Of a DNA stretch of 50,826 bases, positions 24,796-33,452 are shown piece by piece. Each line of letters starts with the position of its first letter. Position 1 is the first letter of the stretch. The notes under the pieces were generated by a model. That model was not told the origin of the DNA, made no database searches, and saw only the letters and a list, made by a program, of their open reading frames with translations. The DNA comes from Bradyrhizobium sp. AT1 (GTDB lineage: Bacteria; Pseudomonadota; Alphaproteobacteria; Rhizobiales; Xanthobacteraceae). The translations under genes were made by a program, and so were the position numbers. The stretch lies in the NCBI RefSeq assembly GCF_001590795.1, contig NZ_JXDL01000001.1, positions 514,069 through 564,894 on the forward strand, written 5' to 3'.

Positions 24796-24911
24796 TGCCC
24801 CGGACGCAGCGCAGCGCTCCTTCAGCGGTGCGCTGCAGAGCCGGGGCCCACTCTCGCTTGTTTCATTACAGTCTTCTGTGTCCCGGCTCGCGCTTCGCGC
24901 GTCCGGGACAC
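24796..24911. repeat. Two CCCGG-capped palindromic repeat units
   Basis: Unit 1 has arms TGCCCCGG (24796-24803) and CCGGGGCCCA (24841-24850) around a GCGCAGCGC-type core. Unit 2 has arms GTGTCCCGG (24878-24886) and CCGGGACAC (24903-24911), a perfect 9-bp stem with further inner pairing. They fill the gap between convergent argC and the MAPEG gene and match the kind seen at 6637-6761. Confidence 0.75.
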
Positions 24912-24915
24912 CAAA

Positions 24916-25314
24916 TCAAAGCACCTTGAAGATCGCCAGCGCCAGCACGGCCTGCGCAAGGAAGCCGACGGTGAAGGCCAGCGTCCGGAACACTGGGATT
25001 CCGAGCGCGTAGACGATCAGATGCGCGACGCGCGACCAGAAATAGACCGCGCAGGCCAGCACGGTCCATTTGGTAGAATAGTCGATCGCGTTGAGGATCA
25101 GCACCAGCGGCGCAAAGAGCACGAGGTTCTCGACCGCGTTGTCATGCGCGAACATCAACCGGTTGGCCCATTCCGATTGCGGCTTGTCGCCGCGCGAGGG
25201 GTTGGCCATCGCGCCACTGAGACCGCGAACCTGACAGCGGTTGATGGTGTAGGGAATCCAGAGGATACCGGTGAGGATCACCGTCAGTGTCAGCCAGAAC
25301 AATTCGCGCGTCAT
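24916..25314 (-). CDS. MAPEG family membrane protein
   Basis: 132 residues with four hydrophobic helices, the size and topology of the MAPEG family (membrane-associated proteins in eicosanoid and glutathione metabolism). Supporting segments are ELFWLTLTVILTGILWIPY at the start, the conserved loop NRLMFAHDNAVENLVLFAPLVL with the family Asn/Glu/Asn pattern, and VYFWSRVAHLIVYALGIP with an arginine in helix 3. Bacterial members include glutathione transferases, but most have no known substrate. Encoded alone. Confidence 0.87.
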   Translation of the reverse strand: MTRELFWLTLTVILTGILWIPYTINRCQVRGLSGAMANPSRGDKPQSEWANRLMFAHDNAVENLVLFAPLVLILNAIDYSTKWTVLACAVYFWSRVAHLIVYALGIPVFRTLAFTVGFLAQAVLALAIFKVL

Positions 25315-25378
25315 GGTTCGATCCCCTCTGTCGTCGCTGCATTGAGCGCGAGTCTATACGAAAGCCCAGCCGATTCCG

Positions 25379-27184
25379 CTATGCGCGAACCTTGACGTAG
25401 CTGCCGGGCGCGTCCTCGATGGGCGGGAAGGCCTCGTTTCCCGGCACGCGTGCCGGAACCTGCTCCGGATCGAGCTCGCCGAGCCATTGGCGCCAGTCCG
25501 GCCACCACGATCCCTTGTGCTCCACCGCGCTCTTCAGCCACTCGGCGACGCTGACGTCCTTGATGTTGTCGTTGGTCCAGTACTGATACTTGTTCGAGGC
25601 CGGCGGATTGACCACGCCGGCGATATGGCCCGAGCCCGACAGCACATATTTCACCGGGCCGCCGAAGAACTGCGAGCCGTACAGCACCGATTCCGCCGGC
25701 GCGATGTGGTCCTCGCGGGTGGCGAGGTTGTAGACGGGCACCTTGACCTTGGAGAGGTCGAGCAGCGTGTTGTCGAGCACCATCGTGCCGGTGGAGAGCC
25801 GGTTCTCCAGGTAGCAATTGCGCAAATAATAGGAATGGTTCGACGCGGTCATGCGCGTCGCATCGGAATTCCAGTGCAGCAGATCGAACGCGCTCGGCTG
25901 CTGGCCCTTCAGATAATTGCTGACGACGTAGGACCAGATCAGATCGTTAGAGCGCAGCATGTTGAAGGCCATCGCCATCTTCGAGCCTTCGAGCACGCCG
26001 GCCGTCTTCATGTCGTGCTCGAGGGCTGCGATCTGCTCCTCGTCGACGAACACGAGGAGGTCGCCGGCATGGGTGAAGTCGACCTGCGCCGCGAAGAAGG
26101 TCGCGGACGCCACGCGCTGGCGGCGCTTCTCGGCGAGCCAGGCCAGCGTGGTCGCCAGCATGGTGCCGCCGACGCAATAGCCGGCGGTGTGCACCTTCAT
26201 CTCGCCGGTGACCTTCTCGATCACGTCCATCGCCGTGAGCGGGCCTTCCTTCATGTAGTCTTCCCAGCTCTTGTTGCCGAGCCGCTTGTCGGGATTGACC
26301 CATGAGATCACGAACACGGTGATGCCCTGGTCGACGCACCATTTGATGTAGGATTTCTCCGGCTTGAGATCGAGGATGTAGAACTTGTTGATCCAGGGCG
26401 GCACGATCAGGAGCGGGGTGCGCAGCACCGTCTCCGTGGTCGGCGAATACTGGATCAGCTGCATCGTCTCGTTCTGATAGATCACCTTACCCGGCGTCGT
26501 TGCCATGTTGACGCCGACGACGAGGTTGTCCGGATTGGACTGGCGGATCTTCAGCATGCCTTTGCCGGCCGCGATGTCCTCCGCCAGCATGGTCAGGCCG
26601 CGCGCGAGGTTCTCGCCGCTGCTCGCCACCGTCTCGCGCAGCACCTCCGGATTGGTCAGCACGAAGTTCGACGGCGACAGCGCGTTGGTGACCTGCTGGA
26701 CATAGAACTCCGCCTTGCGGCGCGTGTGCGGATCGAGCTCGGCGTCGCGCACCAGCTCCTGCGCCCATTTGGTCGTGAGCAGATAGAGCTGCATGACGAA
26801 ATCGAAGAACTGGTTCGACTTCCACTCCGGGTCGGCAAAGCGCTTGTCGCGCGGCGAGGGCGCGATCGCGGGCGGGGCGTCCTGGCCGGCCATGCGACGC
26901 GCCGCCGAGCCCCAGAGGTCGAGATAATCCTTGGCGAGCTTGGTCTGCAGATCGGAGGAACGGGACGTATCCGACAACCAATATTCGGCGACCGATGTGA
27001 AGGTCTTGACGACCTCGGCAAGCTCGGCCGGCGGGCGATCCTGCACCTCGCCGCTCTCGCGCGGCTTGAGATAGGCGGCGAGCGCCTTGCCTCCGCTCTC
27101 CATCGCCCGCGCGACATTCATCGCGAAGGCTTCCGCATCGAACTTCGTCTCGGGTTTGGGCGTATCGGTCGTGGCCATACTCAT
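25379..27184 (-). CDS. phaC: Class I poly(3-hydroxyalkanoate) synthase
   Basis: Polymerises 3-hydroxyacyl-CoA into polyester storage granules. 601 residues, the class I length. The N-terminal domain (to about 230) is followed by the alpha/beta-hydrolase catalytic domain with Cys337 in the lipase-box variant GYCVGG, Asp492 in REDHIAP and His520 in SGSGHIAGVVNPP. WSYVVSNYLKGQ and the Trp-rich substrate region are present. No phaR, phaP or phaAB lies next to it in the window. The 252-bp upstream gap contains TGCTGCACTGC (27262-27272), a TGC-rich stretch that could be a PhaR-type site, weakly supported. Confidence 0.96.
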   Translation of the reverse strand: MSMATTDTPKPETKFDAEAFAMNVARAMESGGKALAAYLKPRESGEVQDRPPAELAEVVKTFTSVAEYWLSDTSRSSDLQTKLAKDYLDLWGSAARRMAGQDAPPAIAPSPRDKRFADPEWKSNQFFDFVMQLYLLTTKWAQELVRDAELDPHTRRKAEFYVQQVTNALSPSNFVLTNPEVLRETVASSGENLARGLTMLAEDIAAGKGMLKIRQSNPDNLVVGVNMATTPGKVIYQNETMQLIQYSPTTETVLRTPLLIVPPWINKFYILDLKPEKSYIKWCVDQGITVFVISWVNPDKRLGNKSWEDYMKEGPLTAMDVIEKVTGEMKVHTAGYCVGGTMLATTLAWLAEKRRQRVASATFFAAQVDFTHAGDLLVFVDEEQIAALEHDMKTAGVLEGSKMAMAFNMLRSNDLIWSYVVSNYLKGQQPSAFDLLHWNSDATRMTASNHSYYLRNCYLENRLSTGTMVLDNTLLDLSKVKVPVYNLATREDHIAPAESVLYGSQFFGGPVKYVLSGSGHIAGVVNPPASNKYQYWTNDNIKDVSVAEWLKSAVEHKGSWWPDWRQWLGELDPEQVPARVPGNEAFPPIEDAPGSYVKVRA

Positions 27185-27436
27185 GAGTAGAACAGTAACG
27201 ACTCATTCCGTATTCGTCACCGCGAAGCTCGCATGTTTGGCGTTAAACACGCTCCAAGATGTGCTGCACTGCGACAAAGCTTCTTGGTTTTGTCACAATC
27301 CCGGTGCAACCCTTGTGCCGTGGGCCTTGGATGTTTTCTCGCTCGTACCATTTGTGGGCAGCAATGGTTTGAGCTTGGGCAGGTTGTCGGGTTAGTGTGC
27401 GGCAGCTTGCATTGGGACGAGTAGGGGAATTCCCAA

Positions 27437-27712
27437 GTGTTGGCGTTGAGGGTCCTGCAGAGGTCGCTGCTGATCGGTGGCACGCTGTTGAGCGTGGCAT
27501 TTGTGCTGAGCGGTTGTTCCAGTCAGCTGGCGGACATGACGCCCGCGGACGCACAGGCGCATCCGAGGGAGCCGGGGACCTATCTGCCCGTGCACGATTT
27601 GCCGCCGGACCGCGATCAAGCGACGATCTCGCCGGAGCAGCGCGCCAAGATCGAGGCCGAGCTTGCCGCGGCACGCGATCGCCAGGCCGTCGCCGGCAAG
27701 GACGCGAAATAG
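27437..27712 (+). CDS. Small lipoprotein of unknown function
   Basis: 91 residues. A lipoprotein signal peptide (basic start, hydrophobic core) ends in the lipobox LSGC at about 25-28, so it should be lipidated at that Cys. The mature part is about 64 residues, polar, with a predicted helical end (PEQRAKIEAELAAARDRQAV). The residues after the Cys are SSQ, so export to the outer membrane is likely. GTG start at 27437. Divergent from phaC. No family recognised. Confidence 0.75.
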   Translation: MLALRVLQRSLLIGGTLLSVAFVLSGCSSQLADMTPADAQAHPREPGTYLPVHDLPPDRDQATISPEQRAKIEAELAAARDRQAVAGKDAK

Positions 27713-27926
27713 GGCTGTGCAAGGTAATCGCTGGCGCCCCCGCCGTGCCGTGCTAAAAGATTTCGGTTCAGCCAAGAGTCAGGGCGAACGACTTCAGCCT
27801 TCGTTGTCGATGATTGCTCTAAGTTTTTGATTTTGAGTAATTTTCACGGCGGGGCTGGGCCCATTCGGGATCGCCGTCCTGTCCTGTCGATTCTGTCCTG
27901 ACCGGTTGCCCGGAGCCCAGAGAGCC

Positions 27927-29147
27927 ATGGAAGAATTTTACCGCATTCGCCGCCTTCCGCCTTACGTGTTCGAGCAGGTCAACCGGGCCAAGGCGGCCGC
28001 GCGGAATGCCGGTGCCGACATCATCGACCTCGGCATGGGCAATCCGGATCTGCCGGCCCCCGCGCACGTGCTGGAGAAGCTGAAGGAGACGCTGGGCAAG
28101 CCGCGCACCGACCGCTACTCGGCCTCCCGTGGCATCAACGGCCTGCGCAAGGCCCAGGCTGCCTACTACGCCCGCCGCTTCGGCGTGAAGCTCAATCCCG
28201 ACACCCAGGTCGTGGCGACGCTGGGTTCGAAGGAAGGCTTTGCCAACGTCGCGCAGGCGATCACCGCGCCCGGCGACGTCATCCTCTGCCCGAATCCGAG
28301 CTACCCGATCCACGCCTTCGGCTTCCTGATGGCGGGCGGCGTGATCCGCTCGGTGCCCTCCGAGCCGACGCCGCAGTTCTTCGAGGCGGCCGAGCGGGCG
28401 ATCATCCATTCGATCCCGAAGCCGCTGGCGCTGGTCGTCTGCTATCCGTCGAACCCGACCGCCTATGTGGCGAGCCTCGATTTCTACAAGGACCTCGTCG
28501 CCTTCGCGAAGAAGCACGAGATCCTGATCCTGTCGGATCTCGCCTATGCCGAGGTCTATTTCGACGAGAACAATCCGCCGCCCTCGGTGCTCCAGGTGCC
28601 GGGCGCGATGGACGTCACGGTCGAGTTCACCTCGATGTCGAAGACCTATTCGATGGCCGGCTGGCGCATGGGCTTTGCGGTCGGCAACGAGCGCGTGATC
28701 GCGGCGCTCGCCCGCGTCAAATCCTACCTCGACTACGGCGCCTTCACGCCGGTCCAGGTCGCCGCGACCGCCGCGCTGAACGGCCCGGACGATTGCATCA
28801 AGGAGATGCGCGACACCTACCGCAAGCGCCGCGATGCGCTGGTGGAATCGTTCGGCCGCGCCGGGTGGGAGATTCCGCCGCCGGAAGCCTCGATGTTTGC
28901 CTGGGTGCCGTTGCCGGAGGCCTTCCGCAGCGTCGGCAGCATGCAATTCGCCACCCTGATGGTGGAGAAGTCCGGCGTCGCGGTCTCGCCCGGCGTCGGC
29001 TTCGGCGAGCATGGTGAAGGATATGTCCGCATCGCCATGGTGGAAAACGAGCAACGGATCAGGCAGGCCGCCCGCGGCGTGCGCCGCTTCCTTGAAAGCG
29101 GCATCGAAACGTTGCACAACGTCGTTCCGCTCGCCAATCGGCGTTGA
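27927..29147 (+). CDS. Class I/II aminotransferase (AlaC / LL-diaminopimelate aminotransferase-like)
   Basis: PLP-dependent fold-type I aminotransferase of 406 residues. It shows MEEFYRIRRLPPYVFEQV at the start, DLGMGNPDLP near the substrate pocket, the PSNPTA stretch, and the PLP lysine in TSMSKTYSMAGWRMGF. The start VFEQVN and the immediate hom neighbour match alphaproteobacterial proteins annotated as alanine/valine-pyruvate transaminase (AlaC) or LL-diaminopimelate aminotransferase; which reaction it performs cannot be fixed by sequence. ATG 27927 is preferred; an in-frame TTG at 27906 is possible. The gap to hom is 29 bp, suggesting co-transcription. Confidence 0.9.
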   Translation: MEEFYRIRRLPPYVFEQVNRAKAAARNAGADIIDLGMGNPDLPAPAHVLEKLKETLGKPRTDRYSASRGINGLRKAQAAYYARRFGVKLNPDTQVVATLGSKEGFANVAQAITAPGDVILCPNPSYPIHAFGFLMAGGVIRSVPSEPTPQFFEAAERAIIHSIPKPLALVVCYPSNPTAYVASLDFYKDLVAFAKKHEILILSDLAYAEVYFDENNPPPSVLQVPGAMDVTVEFTSMSKTYSMAGWRMGFAVGNERVIAALARVKSYLDYGAFTPVQVAATAALNGPDDCIKEMRDTYRKRRDALVESFGRAGWEIPPPEASMFAWVPLPEAFRSVGSMQFATLMVEKSGVAVSPGVGFGEHGEGYVRIAMVENEQRIRQAARGVRRFLESGIETLHNVVPLANRR

Positions 29148-29176
29148 GTTCTCTTCGGCAGGTTTTCTAAGACATC

Positions 29177-30493
29177 ATGGTTGCACCCCTGAAAGTGGGC
29201 ATAGCGGGGCTCGGCACCGTGGGCGCCGAAGTGGTCCGTTTGATCGAAACGCAGGCGCGCGTGCTCGCGGGCCGTAGCGGCCGCGGCATTCGCGTCGTCG
29301 CCGTCACCGCGCGCTCGAAGGCGAAGAAGCGCGGCATTGACCTGCGCGGCGTCGAATGGGTCAGGGATCCCATGGCGCTGGCCACCCATCCCGGCATCGA
29401 TTGCTTCGTCGAGCTGATGGGCGGTGCCGGCGATCCCGCGCTGTCCGCGGTCGAGGCCGCGCTCAACGCCGGCAAGTCGGTCGTCACCGCCAACAAGGCG
29501 CTGCTGGCCAAGCACGGCATCAAGCTGGCCAAGGCAGCCGAAAAGCACGGCGGCGCGCTGAATTTCGAGGCAGCCGTCGGCGCCGCGATCCCCGTCATCA
29601 AGACGTTGCGCGAGGGTCTTGCCGGAACCGGCATCAACCGCGTCTACGGGATCCTCAACGGCACCTGCAATTACATCCTGACCCGAATGGAGCAGGAGGG
29701 TCTGTCCTTCGCCGAATGCCTCAAGGACGCCCAGCGGCTCGGCTACGCCGAGGCCAACCCGTCCTTCGACGTGGATGGTCACGATACCGCGCAGAAACTC
29801 GCGATCCTCGCCAGCCTCGCCTTCGGCACGAAAGTTGCTCAAAGCGCGGTGTATGTCGAAGGCATCTCATCCATCGCACCGGAAGATCTGCGCGCGGCGT
29901 CCGATCTCGGCTATCGCGTCAAGCTGCTCGGCGTTGCGGTGCGCACCGCCAAGGGCATCGAGCAGCGCGTGCATCCGACCATGGTGCCGAAATCCTCGTC
30001 GATCGCGCAGGTGATGGGCGTCACCAATGCGGTCACGATCGACGGCGAGGGCATTCCGCCGATCACGCTGGTCGGCCCCGGCGCTGGCGGTGCGGCCACC
30101 GCATCCGCCGTGGTGGCCGACATCGCCGATGTCGCGCGTGGCATCCGGGCCAATCCGTTCGGCCGGCCGATCGCGCATTTGCGCGACACCAAGAAGGCGC
30201 CGATGGAGCGTCACGAGGGCGGCTACTACATCCGCCTTCTGGCGCGTGATTTCCCCGGCACCGCGGCGGCGATCGCGACGCGGCTTGCGGAGCAGAAGAT
30301 TTCAATCGAGTCGATCGTGCAGCGTCATCCCAATGGCGGCGTTGCGCCTGATAACGGCAAGGCGGTCCCCGTGCCCGTCATCCTGATCACCTACGCCACG
30401 CACGAAGACGCCGTGCGCCGCGCGCTCGCCGCCGTGCAGAAGGACAAGGTGATCAGCGGACGGCCGCAGGTGATCCGGATCGAGAAGAACTGA
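29177..30493 (+). CDS. hom: Homoserine dehydrogenase
   Basis: NAD(P)H-dependent reduction of aspartate semialdehyde to homoserine, the branch to threonine and methionine. 438 residues: Rossmann domain (GIAGLGTVGAEVV at the start, then VTANKALLAKHG), catalytic domain with GILNGTCNYILTRMEQEG and the AEANPSFDVDGHDTAQKLAILA segment, and a C-terminal ACT domain (about 355-438) that binds threonine for feedback control. It is a monofunctional enzyme without an aspartokinase part. Its stop codon lies inside the first base pairs of a palindromic repeat (30492-30540). Confidence 0.96.
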   Translation: MVAPLKVGIAGLGTVGAEVVRLIETQARVLAGRSGRGIRVVAVTARSKAKKRGIDLRGVEWVRDPMALATHPGIDCFVELMGGAGDPALSAVEAALNAGKSVVTANKALLAKHGIKLAKAAEKHGGALNFEAAVGAAIPVIKTLREGLAGTGINRVYGILNGTCNYILTRMEQEGLSFAECLKDAQRLGYAEANPSFDVDGHDTAQKLAILASLAFGTKVAQSAVYVEGISSIAPEDLRAASDLGYRVKLLGVAVRTAKGIEQRVHPTMVPKSSSIAQVMGVTNAVTIDGEGIPPITLVGPGAGGAATASAVVADIADVARGIRANPFGRPIAHLRDTKKAPMERHEGGYYIRLLARDFPGTAAAIATRLAEQKISIESIVQRHPNGGVAPDNGKAVPVPVILITYATHEDAVRRALAAVQKDKVISGRPQVIRIEKN

Positions 30494-30540
30494 GCATGAC
30501 CCGAAAAAGTGTGTAGCGGTTTTCCGGAAAGGTCATGCTC
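30492..30540. repeat. Palindromic repeat with GAGCATGACC arms
   Basis: GAGCATGACC (30492-30501) and GGTCATGCTC (30531-30540) are perfect 10-bp inverted arms. The inside contains CCGAAAAAGTG and TTTTCCGGAAA, which also pair in part. I recognise this as a common intergenic repeat type in Rhizobiales genomes. It overlaps the hom stop codon. Confidence 0.8.
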
Positions 30541-30631
30541 CAACAATAAGACACGGTTCGAACGAATCGTGGGTGTTACGAGTTGATGCGGGCGGAGATT
30601 TCCGTCCCAAACGTTTCGAAGGAGTTAGCCG

Positions 30632-31633
30632 ATGTCGACCCATATTGAAGTCCCTCCGCACGCATTGCTCGAGCGCATCCTGACGCTGGAGATCGTGCGC
30701 GTGACGGAGCGGGCGGCGGTGTCGTCGGCGCGCCTGCGCGGACACGGTAACGAGAAGGCGGCCGACCAGGCCGCGGTGGATGCGATGCGCCGCGAGCTCA
30801 ACAAGCTCCCGATCGAGGGCACCATCGTGATCGGCGAGGGCGAGCGCGACGAGGCGCCGATGCTCTTCATCGGCGAGAAGGTCGGCATGAACGCCGGCCC
30901 GCAGGTCGACATCGCGGTCGATCCGCTCGAAGGCACCACGTTGTGCGCCAAGAACATGCCGGGCTCGATCGCGACCATGGCGATGGCCGACGGCGGCACG
31001 CTGCTGCACGCGCCCGACGTCTATATGCAGAAGCTGGCGATCGGCCCGGGCTACGCCAAGGGCGTCGTCGATCTCGACGCAACGCCGGCCGACAACGTCC
31101 GCCGTCTCGCCAAGGCCAAGGGTGTCCAGCCCGACGGCATCACGGTTCTCGTGCTCGATCGTCCGCGCCATGCCAGCATCATCGAGAGCGTGCGCTCGAC
31201 CGGCGCCGCCGTGCGACTGATCACCGACGGCGACGTCGCCGGCGTGATCCATTGCGCCGATCCTGACAACACCGGCGTCGACATGTATCTCGGCACCGGC
31301 GGCGCGCCTGAAGGCGTGCTCGCGGCCGTGGCGCTGCGCTGCATCGGCGGCCAGATGCAGTGCCGCCTGATCCTCGATTCCGCCGAAAAAATCGAGCGCG
31401 CCGCCAAGATGGGCGTCAACGATCCCAAGATGATCTACGGCATCGAGGATATGGCGCGCGGCGACTGCCTGTTCGCCGCCACCGGCGTCACGACCGGTTC
31501 ACTGCTGTCGGGCGTCAAATTCCGCAAGGACGGCGTGATCGAGACCGAGACGGTGGTGATGCGCTCCGTCACCGGCACCGTGCGCTATATCAAGGCCGAG
31601 CACCGCGAGCTCTCGAAGTTTCACCTGGACTAG
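30632..31633 (+). CDS. glpX: Class II fructose-1,6-bisphosphatase (GlpX)
   Basis: Mn-dependent gluconeogenic phosphatase, of the lithium-sensitive phosphatase fold. 333 residues. Metal and phosphate motifs are IGEGERDEAPML and DPLEGTTLCAKNMPGSIATMA. The C-terminal half has GTGGAPEGVLAAVAL and GVTTGSLLSGVKF. AAGGAG lies 7-8 nt before ATG 30632. It follows hom by 138 bp, and the gap holds a palindromic repeat. The hom-glpX order is common in alphaproteobacteria, where recJ usually comes next; here a haloacid dehalogenase follows instead. Confidence 0.95.
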   Translation: MSTHIEVPPHALLERILTLEIVRVTERAAVSSARLRGHGNEKAADQAAVDAMRRELNKLPIEGTIVIGEGERDEAPMLFIGEKVGMNAGPQVDIAVDPLEGTTLCAKNMPGSIATMAMADGGTLLHAPDVYMQKLAIGPGYAKGVVDLDATPADNVRRLAKAKGVQPDGITVLVLDRPRHASIIESVRSTGAAVRLITDGDVAGVIHCADPDNTGVDMYLGTGGAPEGVLAAVALRCIGGQMQCRLILDSAEKIERAAKMGVNDPKMIYGIEDMARGDCLFAATGVTTGSLLSGVKFRKDGVIETETVVMRSVTGTVRYIKAEHRELSKFHLD

Positions 31634-31640
31634 TTTGGTC

Positions 31641-31759
31641 GTCATTCCGGGGCGACGGGACTGCGCAAAAGCGCGGCCCGGAAGGCCCGGAAGCCATCGA
31701 GCGGCAGAATCCGATGTGACATGGATTCCGGGTTCGCGCTTTGCGCGGCCCGGAATGAC
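31641..31759. repeat. 119-bp element with GTCATTCCGGG terminal inverted repeats
   Basis: GTCATTCCGGG (31641-31651) and CCCGGAATGAC (31749-31759) are perfect 11-bp terminal arms. The interior contains further GGCCCGG and GGATTCCGGG pieces that can pair with each other. It fills the space between glpX and the dehalogenase gene. Confidence 0.75.
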
Positions 31760-31785
31760 AACAAGAACAATCACGGGAAGCGCAC

Positions 31786-32505
31786 ATGTCCGATCTCACC
31801 ACCGTCAAGGCCCTCGTCTTCGACGTGTTCGGCACGGTCGTAGATTGGCGCACCAGCCTGATCACCGACTTCATGTGGTGGGCGAAGGGGCGCGGCATCA
31901 GCGCCGACTGGACCGCTCTGGTCGACGGCTGGCGCGGCATGTACATGGCCTCGATGGACGATGTGCGCAAACATCCCGAGCGCGGCTATGTCATGCTCGA
32001 CGATCTGCACCGCCGCTCGCTGGAGAAGCTGGTCGATCAGTTTTCGATCAAAGGCCTCACCGAAGCCGATCTCGACTATCTCACAAAGGGCTGGCACCGC
32101 CTGCATCCCTGGCCGGACAGCGTCGCCGGTCTTACTCGGCTGAAGGCAAAGTTCGTGATCTCGCCGCTCTCGAATGGCAACGTCGCACTGCTCACCAACA
32201 TGGCGAAGTTCGCTGGCCTGCCGTGGGACCTCATCATGTCGGCCGAGCTGTTCGAACATTACAAGCCTGATCCCGAGACTTATCTCGGCGCGGCACGGCT
32301 GCTCTGCCTCGAACCGGAAGAGGTCATGATGGTCGCCGCCCACAACGGCGATCTCGCCGCCGCACAGAAGAACGGGCTCAAGACCGCCTTCGTGGCGCGG
32401 CCGACCGAATACGGGCCGTTGCAGAAGGTGGACTTCGAGGCGACCGGCAATTGGGACATCGTCGCGAAGGACTTTGGCGGGATCGCGGATAAGCTCGGCT
32501 GCTGA
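31786..32505 (+). CDS. Type II haloacid dehalogenase (HAD superfamily)
   Basis: 239 residues. HAD hydrolase of the L-2-haloacid dehalogenase type: nucleophile Asp13 in FDVFGTVVDWR, the SNGNVALL motif, the Lys of KPDPETYLGAARLL, and the terminal acidic motif VAAHNGDLAAAQKNGLKTAFV. The cap domain (about 20-95) is rich in Trp and Met. The Arg of VDWR near the nucleophile fits the halide/carboxylate site. Natural substrates may be small 2-halo acids, but many such enzymes act as general phosphatases or glycolate-type hydrolases. Encoded after glpX, separated by a repeat element. Confidence 0.9.
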   Translation: MSDLTTVKALVFDVFGTVVDWRTSLITDFMWWAKGRGISADWTALVDGWRGMYMASMDDVRKHPERGYVMLDDLHRRSLEKLVDQFSIKGLTEADLDYLTKGWHRLHPWPDSVAGLTRLKAKFVISPLSNGNVALLTNMAKFAGLPWDLIMSAELFEHYKPDPETYLGAARLLCLEPEEVMMVAAHNGDLAAAQKNGLKTAFVARPTEYGPLQKVDFEATGNWDIVAKDFGGIADKLGC

Positions 32506-32552
32506 CCCCGTTCCGCTCTCGGACGATTGCGGACGAGTGTCCTTGGCGTGCT

Positions 32553-33452
32553 TCAGCTGCCTGCTATCACGCGCGTTCTTGCCGCCTCCCAGACTTTGCC
32601 GAGCAAGGCCGGGACGAGGCCGTGCGCTGGGCACTGGTTCCAGGCACCGGCAAAGAATGCCAAGCCGGGGTCCGAGGCGCGTTGCTGCCGGGCAGTTTCG
32701 ACCGCCAGCAGGATCAGCGTCCGCGACCGCAGCCGAACCAGACCCACGAAGTCTCCGTCGCGCGCCTCACGGACCACGCGCGCCGGCGCGCGCAGGGTAC
32801 GAAGCATCGCGTCCTTCGGCTCGATCTTCGCCAGATTGTCGCCGTGGAGCGCCAGCTCGCGCATCAGCTCGATCGATTTCACGATGTTGTGCATGGCGAG
32901 CGCAGTTGCGTGCGCGCAGGCCATATCGCCTTGCGAGGCAACCTCGATGTGATCGAGCGCGGCCTTCAACGCGCCGCTGCGCCTGAGCCAGGCTGCACGC
33001 AGCGGCCAGGCCGACAACCACGCCTGCAACGTGCGCGCGGCGGCGTAGGATTCCTCGCTCGCGACATAGTCGGGGAGGAACAGCCGGCCGACCGCCTGCT
33101 GGACCACGACGCCCATGCTGCGAGGCGTGCGCCCGCCGCGGACGTAATTGCCGAGTTCGGTGATCTCCGGCGCGATCCGCTCTAACAGCGGGCCGATGTT
33201 CGAAAGGGCGGATTCGAGCGAAGTCTGATGCGCAGCGCGCAGCGGATCGTGCCGATCGCGGAATGCCGGCCAGATGTCGCCATCGGCGGCGCGGAAAACC
33301 GCGAGCTTTTCCGCGACCGAGCGATTGAACAGGCCGCCGCGGCCGGACAGGGGGCGGACGACAGTGCCCGCATCGTTGACACGGAGGAGCTCGTCCGGAT
33401 CGCGGACGAGGGCGAGGCGGACGAGGCCCGGAATGGTTATGATGAGGGCCAC
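32553..33452 (-). CDS. Short P450-like protein with CYP74-type haem loop (candidate)
   Basis: 299 residues. The C-terminal segment AGAWNQCPAHGLVPALLGKVWE aligns by eye with the CYP74 (allene oxide synthase/hydroperoxide lyase) haem loop, N-x-Q-C-P-G/A-x-x-L-V; the thiolate would be Cys274. Upstream, DAMLRTLRAPARVVREA looks like a K-helix ExxR region, but the Glu position is Ala. LVRDPDELLRV and HDPLRAAHQTSLESAL fit early P450 helices. CYP74 enzymes have about 480 residues, so the N-terminal domain is largely missing; no room exists upstream because the start overlaps the dioxygenase stop by 16 bp. It is probably co-translated with that gene. An alternative reading is an unrelated helical protein. 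Confidence 0.5.
   Translation of the reverse strand: MALIITIPGLVRLALVRDPDELLRVNDAGTVVRPLSGRGGLFNRSVAEKLAVFRAADGDIWPAFRDRHDPLRAAHQTSLESALSNIGPLLERIAPEITELGNYVRGGRTPRSMGVVVQQAVGRLFLPDYVASEESYAAARTLQAWLSAWPLRAAWLRRSGALKAALDHIEVASQGDMACAHATALAMHNIVKSIELMRELALHGDNLAKIEPKDAMLRTLRAPARVVREARDGDFVGLVRLRSRTLILLAVETARQQRASDPGLAFFAGAWNQCPAHGLVPALLGKVWEAARTRVIAGS

Noticed and set aside
27262..27272. TGC-rich stretch upstream of phaC as a PhaR operator
   Set aside because: Too short and common in GC-rich DNA, and the recalled PhaR consensus is only loosely matched; mentioned under phaC but not claimed as a site.
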